Origin: Parcubacteria group bacterium GW2011_GWB1_45_10
GTDB lineage: Bacteria; Patescibacteriota; Minisyncoccia; UBA6257; Brennerbacteraceae
DNA length: 34,150 nucleotides
Assembly: GCA_001001185.1 (NCBI GenBank)
Contig: LCKC01000004.1
Span: forward strand, 1 to 34,150
Direction of reading: 5' to 3'
The translations under genes and the position numbers were made by a program. The notes beneath the pieces are model-generated. The model saw nothing but the letters and a program-made list of their open reading frames with translations, had not been told where the DNA came from and did not search any database. Shown here one piece after another: positions 29,576-34,150 of this stretch; the first letter of the stretch is position 1, and every line of letters begins with the position of its first letter.

Positions 29576-30404
29576 CGAGCGAGCTTAAAAACCCTGTAAG
29601 CTCTTTTGGCGTTTCCGCTTCAAAAGCATAATCCGTGTCGCCGTACCTAAACTCCAAAGATTTGGCGTGCAGAAAAATTCTTGGCAAGTCGTTTCTGAAA
29701 GACTTGGTCGTTTTTCTGCCATAAAGGTAATCACCCAAAACCGGATGGCCAATCGCCGCCAAATGAACCCTGATTTGGTGGGTGCGGCCGGTTTTTGGCT
29801 CAAGCTCAAGCAAGGAAAAAAAGTTTCCGTTTTTGTCTTTAAAGGTTTTTAAAAGCCTCCATAAAGTCCGGGCTTCCGAGTTTTTCTGCCCGGGCCTGAC
29901 CCTGGTGGTTCTTTTGGTTGAGGTTTTTGCTTTGGCAATCGCCAGGTTTATTTCGCCAAAGTTTTTGTTCATTTTTCCCAGAACCAAAGCCAGATAAGTT
30001 TTTTTAATCTCGCGGTTTTTAAAGATGTTTTTCAAAATCTCGAAAGCCTCCTGGGTTTTGGCGACAATCATGACGCCGGAAGTTTCTTTGTCCAAACGAT
30101 GGACAATTCCCGGACGGATCTCGGGATCGTCTCCGACAGATAATATCCCCGGGTATCTTTGCTTTAACCAGTCAACCAATGTGGAAGATTCCGGATTTAA
30201 GATTTTAGATTCAGGATTTTCATTGGAAATTGTCTCCCTTCGGGAGATCTGGCGTAGCCAGAAAAATTGTCCGCCAAGGGCGGATCCGCCTTTGGCGGAA
30301 GAATTGGAAATTCCTGTTGACGGAGAGTGCGTCAACAGGTTCGCTGGTTTTGAAATAACCAAAAACTCAGGGTTTTCAAAAATAACTTTTATGCTGGCGT
30401 CCAT
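29559..30404 (-). CDS. RluA/RluD-family pseudouridine synthase
   Basis: 281 residues. Catalytic motif GIVHRLDKETSGVMIVAKT (Asp105), then KTYLALVLG, the LELEPKTGRTHQIRVHLAAIGHPVLGDYLYG block and a final PRIFLHAKSLEF segment, all typical of the family that isomerises uridines in 23S rRNA or tRNA. The N-terminal S4 domain is missing. Residues about 31-74, between LLTHSPSTG and LVDWLKQ, are an insert not expected in the family: it is encoded by four 15-bp hairpin modules and AT-rich repeat DNA (30185-30312) and stays in frame. Which uridine is modified cannot be told. Confidence 0.9.
   Translation of the reverse strand: MDASIKVIFENPEFLVISKPANLLTHSPSTGISNSSAKGGSALGGQFFWLRQISRRETISNENPESKILNPESSTLVDWLKQRYPGILSVGDDPEIRPGIVHRLDKETSGVMIVAKTQEAFEILKNIFKNREIKKTYLALVLGKMNKNFGEINLAIAKAKTSTKRTTRVRPGQKNSEARTLWRLLKTFKDKNGNFFSLLELEPKTGRTHQIRVHLAAIGHPVLGDYLYGRKTTKSFRNDLPRIFLHAKSLEFRYGDTDYAFEAETPKELTGFLSSLVEISE
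30233..30299. repeat. Four 15-bp hairpin modules inside the pseudouridine synthase gene
   Basis: TCTCCC-TTC-GGGAGA (30233-30247), TCTGGC-GTA-GCCAGA (30248-30262), a 7-base spacer AAAATTG, TCCGCC-AAG-GGCGGA (30270-30284) and TCCGCC-TTT-GGCGGA (30285-30299). On the coding strand the last two read Ser-Ala-Lys-Gly-Gly and Ser-Ala-Leu-Gly-Gly, the same register as in uppS. Confidence 0.85.
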
Positions 30405-30510
30405 TTTCAGGTTGTTGTATAATTAACTCCGGGCCAAAAACAAGAGTTTTTAGGCTTTATTTATTTTATCCGCCTTCGCTAGTAACTACAATTGCTTCGG
30501 CGGGACGAGT

Positions 30511-32331
30511 ATGGAAACCGAGAAAAAAGAAAAATTCAGCATAAAAGGGTTTAGGGAGATGTTTGAAAACTCATTCCGACTGAGCCGGATAATCTGGGCC
30601 GAAAGAAAACCTCTTATTTTTTCTTTTCTGGCAGTTTCTTTTGTTTCTTCAATTTTTCCGATTTTAAGCTCGGCTGTCAGGGGTGGATTAATCAACGAAC
30701 TTGTCCAAGCGGCTCAGCTTAAGGTATTTTCAAATCCACTGGTCATTTTTGTAATCCTTAATCTTTCTTTGATTTTTGTTCGTTCGCTTGTTGGTAGCCT
30801 TGATCAGTATCTAGACAAAGTTTTTTATATGTATCTTGAAGAAAAATCGCAGTTCATGATGCTCGAAAAGTTCGGCAGTCTTGATATTGATTCGTTTGAA
30901 AACCCCAAGCATCAAAACTTGATTCAAAAAGTAAAAGAAAGCGGCACCTGGAGAATCCAAAACTTTGCCGAAAAGCAGTTTTATCTTTTCAGGAGACTGA
31001 TCGAGCTTATTTCAGCGATTATAGCGTTAAGTTTTGCTGAATGGTGGATTTTCATTATTGTTATCATTGGCGTTGTCCCGAACTTGATTGTTGAGTTGAG
31101 ATACGGCAGAAGGGCTTGGACAATCCATGATTCAAAAGCGGAAACAAAAAGGAGGTACTGGCATTTAAGCAACAAGCTTTCAAACATTAATTCCGCGGTT
31201 GAACTGAAGATTTTTCAGAACACCGCCAAGTTTATTTCTTTGGTTAAAGACCTTTTTTCCGGGTTTCAAAAAGATCAGTTTACCATTGATAAAAAGCACC
31301 TAAAGGAAGAAACTCTGGCTTCCGCGTTTGGCCAGATTGCTTCGGGAATCATTTATGTCTATCTTGTTAGGAAAGTGATTTTTGAAGGTTTACAGATTGG
31401 CAGCTTCACTTTTTTTGTCGGCGCGGTCGGAACCTTGGAAGGTGCGCTTTCAGGGTTGTTCTGGATCCTGGGAAGGAATTATCAGGACAGTCTTTTCGTA
31501 ACCGACGTTTTCAAGTTTTTGGATATCAAGCAGGTGGTTAGTAAGCCGGTTGAAGGAAAGGCTCTTGATCCAACGAAGACTCCCAAAATCGTTTTTGAAA
31601 ACGTTTCTTTTTCTTATCCGGACTCAAAAGAACGGGTTTTGAAAAATATTAACCTGGAAATTAATCCCGGCGAAAAAGTCGCTTTGGTCGGCGTTAACGG
31701 CGCCGGCAAAACCACGCTCATTAAGCTTTTGTGCCGGTTTTACGACCCGGTCAAAGGCAGAATCCTGATTGACGGCCAGGATCTGAAAGAGATTGATTTG
31801 GAAAGTTATTATTCTTTGCTCGGCGCGCTGTTTCAGGAATATTCAAACTACAGGTTTTTGGTTAAAGAAGCGATCGGCATTGGCCGAACTTCGGAGGAGC
31901 TGAGTTCCAGCAAAGTCGGCCAGTCTGCCAGAAAAAGCGACTCCGATGACTTCATTGAGAGATGGAAAGACAAATACAGCCAGCAGCTCGGCAAAGAGTT
32001 TACCGGCGGCGTTGAGCCGTCAATCGGCCAGTGGCAAAAACTGGCTTTGGCCAGGGCGTTTTATCGCGACCCGAAGATTTATATTCTTGACGAACCGACT
32101 TCGTCAATCGACGCTCAGGCTGAAGCCAAGATTTTTGAGAAACTCGGCAAACTGCCGAAAGACAGAACCGTGGTTTTGATTTCTCATCGTTTTTCCACGG
32201 TCAGAAAAGCCAACCGGATTATTGTCATTGAAAACGGAAAAATTACGGAAAACGGCTCTCACGAACGGCTGCTGAAAAACAACAAAACTTACGCCAAACT
32301 CTTCAAGCTTCAGGCAAAGGGCTACCAGTAA
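30511..32331 (+). CDS. ABC transporter, fused permease and ATP-binding protein
   Basis: 606 residues, an exporter half-transporter. Membrane domain with about six spans (residues 30-320), then the nucleotide-binding domain: VSFSYPDSKERVLKNINLEI, Walker A GVNGAGKTT (394-402), Q-loop FQEYSNYRF, a modified signature VEPSIGQWQKLALARAF where LSGGQ is PSIGQ, Walker B IYILDEPTSSID (Asp527-Glu528) and switch His in ISHRFSTV. It should work as a homodimer since no partner gene is near. Substrate (lipid, peptide or drug) is unknown. The N-terminal half is more AT-rich than the ATPase half. A TATAAT at 30418-30423 may be its promoter. Confidence 0.92.
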   Translation: METEKKEKFSIKGFREMFENSFRLSRIIWAERKPLIFSFLAVSFVSSIFPILSSAVRGGLINELVQAAQLKVFSNPLVIFVILNLSLIFVRSLVGSLDQYLDKVFYMYLEEKSQFMMLEKFGSLDIDSFENPKHQNLIQKVKESGTWRIQNFAEKQFYLFRRLIELISAIIALSFAEWWIFIIVIIGVVPNLIVELRYGRRAWTIHDSKAETKRRYWHLSNKLSNINSAVELKIFQNTAKFISLVKDLFSGFQKDQFTIDKKHLKEETLASAFGQIASGIIYVYLVRKVIFEGLQIGSFTFFVGAVGTLEGALSGLFWILGRNYQDSLFVTDVFKFLDIKQVVSKPVEGKALDPTKTPKIVFENVSFSYPDSKERVLKNINLEINPGEKVALVGVNGAGKTTLIKLLCRFYDPVKGRILIDGQDLKEIDLESYYSLLGALFQEYSNYRFLVKEAIGIGRTSEELSSSKVGQSARKSDSDDFIERWKDKYSQQLGKEFTGGVEPSIGQWQKLALARAFYRDPKIYILDEPTSSIDAQAEAKIFEKLGKLPKDRTVVLISHRFSTVRKANRIIVIENGKITENGSHERLLKNNKTYAKLFKLQAKGYQ

Positions 32332-32344
32332 GCCGGAGGCTTAC
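32328..32344 (+). terminator. Hairpin at the end of the ABC transporter gene
   Basis: GTAAGCC-GGA-GGCTTAC overlapping the TAA stop codon. There is no T run, so terminator function is uncertain. Confidence 0.35.
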
Positions 32345-32400
32345 AATTATCAATTTTTCTGGTTACGTCAGATCTCGCACAGCGAGACAATTTTCAATTA
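32341..32400. repeat. Intergenic AATTG repeats framing two 15-bp hairpin modules
   Basis: CAATTATCAATTTT precedes and CAATTTTCAATT follows two adjacent 15-bp units: 32358-32372 (TCTGGTTACGTCAGA, imperfect) and 32373-32387 (TCTCGC-ACA-GCGAGA, perfect). The same combination of AATTG flanks and paired modules occurs inside the gene at 29559-30404. Confidence 0.65.
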
Positions 32401-32411
32401 AACCAAAAAAG

Positions 32412-32440
32412 TTGAGATTTTGGTTTTGGATTGATATAAT
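32412..32440 (+). promoter_or_regulatory. Promoter of tRNA-Val
   Basis: TTGAGA (32412-32417), 17-base spacer, TATAAT (32435-32440) with TG extension, ten bases before the tRNA. Confidence 0.75.
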
Positions 32441-32450
32441 CCGGTTATTC

Positions 32451-32524
32451 GGACGATTAGCTCAGTTGGTTAGAGCGCGTCATTGACATTGACGAGGCCA
32501 CAGGTTCGAGTCCTGTATCGTCCA
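32451..32524 (+). tRNA. tRNA-Val (GAC)
   Basis: 74 nt: acceptor GGACGAT/ATCGTCC, D-arm GCTC..GAGC, anticodon stem CGTCA/TGACG with loop TTGACAT (anticodon GAC), T-arm ACAGG/CCTGT with TTCGAGT, discriminator A. Confidence 0.94.
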
Positions 32525-32600
32525 CCGCCACGATTTTAACGTTTGTTTTACGCTGAAAATTGAGATTTGGAAATTGGAAATTTGCCGCAAGGCGGCTCAT

Positions 32601-32676
32601 GGTGGCTGTAGCTCAGTCTGGTTAGAGCGCCAGGTTGTGGCCCTGGAGGCCGGGGGTTCGAATCCCCTCAGTCACC
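32601..32676 (+). tRNA. tRNA-His (GUG)
   Basis: 76 nt including the extra 5' G(-1) that pairs with discriminator C73, the identity mark of tRNA-His. Acceptor GTGGCTG/CAGTCAC, anticodon loop TTGTGGC (anticodon GTG), T-arm GGGGG/CCCCT with TTCGAAT. Its 3' part is repeated twice downstream, at 32784-32802 and 33154-33170. Confidence 0.95.
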
Positions 32677-32682
32677 CATTAT

Positions 32683-32708
32683 AAAACGCAAACTGCTTTG
32701 CGTTTTTT
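32683..32708 (+). terminator. Terminator of tRNA-His
   Basis: 10-bp stem AAAACGCAAA/TTTGCGTTTT, loop CTGC, T run ending at 32708. The T run joins directly to the inverted copy of the tRNA-His T-arm. Confidence 0.8.
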
Positions 32709-32713
32709 GAGGG

Positions 32714-32789
32714 GATTCGAAAGACGGAGCTTGTCCCGAAGGGACGCGAGGCGGGGTCGCGAGTTGCGAAGCAAACTTGTGACCGAATC
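32714..32789. repeat. Palindromic tRNA-associated element, copy 2
   Basis: Begins GATTCGAAAGACGGAGC and ends TGACCGAATC, as at 178-277. Contains an internal hairpin GTCCC-GAA-GGGAC and GC-rich dyads. Flanks are tRNA-His T-arm sequence, inverted on the left and direct on the right. Confidence 0.65.
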
Positions 32790-32836
32790 CCCTCAGTCAC
32801 CCTTCGACAAGCTCAGGGTTTACTGAGTTTTGAAAT

Positions 32837-33109
32837 ATGAAATGGTTTGTTTACATACTTCTTTGTGATGAAAAAGCTTATTACGTAGGTCTAACTTCTG
32901 ATATTGAACAGAGATTAAAATCACATCATGCAGGTTACAACTTGGGGACTAAAGAATTTTCTAAAGTTCAATTGTTATATACTGAACAATATCAGAAGCG
33001 AATAGATGCAGAAAAACGTGAGAAACAGATAAAAGGCTGGGGCAGGAAAAAGAAAGAAGCTCTGATAATGCACGATTTGGAAAGCTTGAAAAAACTCAGT
33101 AAATCTTGA
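32837..33109 (+). CDS. Small GIY-YIG nuclease
   Basis: 90 residues, a stand-alone GIY-YIG domain of the UvrC/YhbQ-like group: WFVYILLCDEKAYYVGLTSD (the VYI and YVG strands), conserved Arg26 in DIEQRLKSH, and Glu60 in RIDAEKREKQIKGW. It has no DNA-binding or helicase extension. The gene is clearly more AT-rich than its surroundings. The right inverted repeat (33091-33112) runs through its last codons. Its position inside tRNA-derived repeats suggests it serves the spread of that element by cutting at tRNA-like sites; a general repair role, as proposed for some homologs, is the alternative. Confidence 0.88.
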   Translation: MKWFVYILLCDEKAYYVGLTSDIEQRLKSHHAGYNLGTKEFSKVQLLYTEQYQKRIDAEKREKQIKGWGRKKKEALIMHDLESLKKLSKS

Positions 33110-33172
33110 GCTGGCGACGCGACGAGGGGAATAATAGTGAGCCTGTCGAACCTATCCCCTCAGTCACCCAAG

Positions 33173-33201
33173 TTGTAAAAGTAAACTAGTTGTGGTTTAA
33201 T
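33173..33201 (+). promoter_or_regulatory. Promoter of the 33227 gene
   Basis: TTGTAA (33173-33178), 17-base spacer, TTTAAT (33196-33201), three bases to the right of the last tRNA-His repeat. Confidence 0.5.
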
Positions 33202-33226
33202 TGTGGCAGCTTGAAAGGAGGCGCGA

Positions 33227-33541
33227 ATGGAACCGCTTACAATACATTTCTGGGATAACCTTGCCAGCATTCTGACTATTTTTGCTTTTTCGTTTACTAC
33301 AACTTCATGGTTGAACGAAAAACGAGATAAGGGAACAGCAAGAAAATTAGAAATAATTGCTGCCGGCATCTTGCTTGCGGCACTGGCAATTACGACGCTG
33401 GTCGTAAGAGATTATTCTTTCTGGACAGTGGTTGAGGCGGGGATTTGCCTGATAATCCTTGTCGGTCTCAACAACATGAAATCCTTTGTTCGCTGGCTGA
33501 AGAAAACGCTCTTTAGTCTGACTGAAATGAATACAGATTAA
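33227..33541 (+). CDS. Small three-span membrane protein with strong Shine-Dalgarno
   Basis: 104 residues with hydrophobic spans at about 10-27, 42-61 and 66-82 and a basic/acidic tail. A basic loop (NEKRDKGTARK) after the first span suggests it lies inside. No family recognised. AAAGGAGG (33214-33221) sits five bases before the ATG, with the leader CTTGAAAGGAGGC shared with the reverse-strand gene at 34027. A terminator follows three bases after the stop. The gene forms a complete single-gene unit. Confidence 0.7.
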   Translation: MEPLTIHFWDNLASILTIFAFSFTTTSWLNEKRDKGTARKLEIIAAGILLAALAITTLVVRDYSFWTVVEAGICLIILVGLNNMKSFVRWLKKTLFSLTEMNTD

Positions 33542-33544
33542 CAC

Positions 33545-33572
33545 AAATGACCGCCATAACTGGCGGTCATTT
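33545..33572 (+). terminator. Terminator of the 33227 gene
   Basis: 12-bp perfect stem AAATGACCGCCA/TGGCGGTCATTT, loop TAAC. Confidence 0.8.
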
Positions 33573-33615
33573 CTCCTATGGTTTACAACATGCCGCAGAC
33601 GTATTCAAATAAAAG

Positions 33616-33644
33616 AAAAAGGTCGGCTTTGCGCCGACCTTTTT
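33616..33644 (-). terminator. Terminator of the 34027 reverse gene
   Basis: AAAAAGGTCGGC paired with GCCGACCTTTTT, loop TTTGC. It abuts the stop codon of the reverse-strand gene and, with A and T runs on both sides, can work in either direction. Confidence 0.8.
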
Positions 33645-34027
33645 CAGTCGTTGATTTTCATTCCGCATTTCTTCGCGCAGATTTTCCAGAAATACTCAAA
33701 GCATTGAATAAAGTGATTCTGAGAAGCAGATCTGCGATAAGGGAAGTCATTGGGTATCGTATCCAGGAGGATATTCATGCTTTCGGTGAAAGCCAGAACA
33801 TCATCGTCCATAGCCTCAATGAACTCCAGCATTGGCATTCGGGCGACCCTCATCATTTCTGCCAAGATGAGTTGTCCGGATTGAAAATATATATCCTTTG
33901 GATCAACGGGGTCTTGGGATAACTCCTCTTTAACCCCACTCAATCGGCTCTCCTTATCTGTCTTTGCGTAAGCAGCGGAAAGCATGCCATGAATCCTTTG
34001 TTTTAATTGATCCTCTGAGCTTGTCAT
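33644..34027 (-). CDS. Unknown soluble protein with strong Shine-Dalgarno
   Basis: 127 residues, no membrane span. The sequence is mostly helical and charged in the first half, with several Met in the middle (AEMMRVARMPMLEFIEAM) and two Cys pairs near the end (QCFEYFWKICAKKCG). No family recognised. Reverse-strand leader CTTGAAAGGAGG lies five bases before the ATG and a promoter TTGATT-N17-TATGGT is upstream (34092-34064). A forward frame at 33578-33922 overlaps it but lacks such signals. The C-terminal Cys cluster could bind metal. Confidence 0.7.
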   Translation of the reverse strand: MTSSEDQLKQRIHGMLSAAYAKTDKESRLSGVKEELSQDPVDPKDIYFQSGQLILAEMMRVARMPMLEFIEAMDDDVLAFTESMNILLDTIPNDFPYRRSASQNHFIQCFEYFWKICAKKCGMKIND

Positions 34028-34063
34028 CTCTGCCTCCTTTCAAGGATTTGATTACTGGAACAA

Positions 34064-34092
34064 ACCATATCACACAACCTTGCGAGAATCAA
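34064..34092 (-). promoter_or_regulatory. Promoter of the 34027 reverse gene
   Basis: Reverse strand TTGATT (34092-34087), 17-base spacer, TATGGT (34069-34064). The -10 is weak. Confidence 0.45.
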
Positions 34093-34096
34093 TCTG

Positions 34097-34145
34097 TTGT
34101 GGTATGGTCTAGCCAGCAACTATATTTTCAAATCTGAAAAGGAGG
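34097..34145 (+). promoter_or_regulatory. Promoter and Shine-Dalgarno of a gene starting past the window end
   Basis: TTGTGG (34097-34102), 18-base spacer, TATATT (34121-34126), then AAAAGGAGG ending at 34145. The start codon must lie just beyond 34150. It would be a third gene of the same Shine-Dalgarno-driven type in this corner. Confidence 0.55.
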
Positions 34146-34150
34146 TTCGT

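Larger units (their letters stand above)
32708..33170. mobile_element. Candidate GIY-YIG element at the tRNA-His 3' end
   Basis: Left to right: inverted copy of the tRNA-His T-loop and T-stem (TGAGGGGATTCGAA, 32708-32721); a palindromic core (32714-32789) shared with 178-277; a direct copy of the tRNA 3' end (CGAATCCCCTCAGTCACCC, 32784-32802, 19/19 identical to 32659-32677); CTTCGACAAGCTCAG (32802-32816); the GIY-YIG gene within 22-bp inverted repeats (32810-32831 and 33091-33112, 20 of 22 matching); an inverted variant of the CTTCGACAAGCTCAG repeat (33137-33151); and a last direct copy of the tRNA end (ATCCCCTCAGTCACCCA, 33154-33170, exact). Nested inverted repeats, target-like direct repeats and an AT-rich nuclease gene suggest a mobile or homing element. 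The mechanism is inference. Confidence 0.6.

Noticed and set aside
32635-32826. Forward frame of 63 codons starting in tRNA-His
   Set aside because: It begins inside the tRNA and is made of the palindromic repeat; it is not a protein gene.
33578-33922. Forward-strand frame of 114 codons
   Set aside because: It overlaps the reverse-strand gene 33644-34027, which has its own promoter, Shine-Dalgarno site and terminator; the forward frame has none and passes through the terminator hairpin.
1-34150. CRISPR array
   Set aside because: Repeats are palindromic modules or tRNA copies scattered along the window, without regular repeat-spacer spacing, and no cas gene is present.
1-34150. UGA recoding as in some Patescibacteria
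   Set aside because: TGA ends several clear genes (csoR, the fusion gene at 27485, the kinase at 9951) and is not found inside conserved domains.

Overview
The window looks like a chromosome segment of a small-genome bacterium of the Patescibacteria (Candidate Phyla Radiation) type. This placement is inferred from style: no biosynthetic operons, short intergenic gaps, many promoters placed so close to the start codon that the transcript would be leaderless, tRNA genes without an encoded CCA end, and abundant small palindromic repeats that even sit inside coding regions. TGA acts as a normal stop, so this is not a UGA-recoding lineage. There is no rRNA and no CRISPR array.

Layout. 1-1036: a repeat-rich stretch holding one small Met-rich membrane protein (345-473), palindromes and a CsoR-type operator/promoter (809-858). 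1037-5772: a copper-responsive operon (CsoR repressor, an unknown membrane-anchored Cys/His protein, a DUF1573-type protein, a CcdA-like membrane protein and a CPx-type copper ATPase), followed by a small membrane protein at 5811. 6148-9130: a GreA/GreB-like factor, a small Shine-Dalgarno-driven ORF and RecG. 9213-16900: tRNA-Phe, a P-loop kinase, RNase HII divergent from DnaE, FtsH, tRNA-Ile(UAU) with degenerate tRNA-like fragments, and DprA. 16969-20685: TopA convergent with ParB, then tRNA-Leu(CAA) abutted by a LAGLIDADG homing endonuclease. 20727-24918: a PilO-like protein, a small membrane protein, tRNAs Ile(GAU), Arg and Pro, UMP kinase, YvcK, UppS and tRNA-Ala. 24948-28958: MazG, a glycosyltransferase-glycosidase fusion, two exported proteins and a frameshifted small gene. 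28978-32331: tRNA-Leu(GAG), ribosomal protein L19, an RluA-type pseudouridine synthase and an ABC exporter. 32451-34150: tRNA-Val, tRNA-His with a GIY-YIG nuclease element behind it, and two small Shine-Dalgarno-driven genes.

Most genes are housekeeping: replication and repair (DnaE, RecG, RNase HII, DprA, TopA, ParB), proteolysis (FtsH), envelope lipid carrier synthesis (UppS, YvcK), nucleotide metabolism (PyrH, MazG) and translation (L19, RluA, ten tRNAs). The copper operon is the main accessory pathway.

The most unusual signal is a set of elements tied to tRNA 3' ends. A GIY-YIG nuclease gene lies behind tRNA-His, inside nested inverted repeats and between repeated copies of the tRNA 3' end. 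A related palindromic core near 178-277 carries the 3' end of a different tRNA, probably Ser. A LAGLIDADG nuclease begins 10 bases after tRNA-Leu. Two tRNA-like fragments behind tRNA-Ile have hairpins in place of the T-loop. A separate family of modular 15-bp hairpins sits in intergenic DNA and also, in frame, inside uppS and the RluA-family gene.
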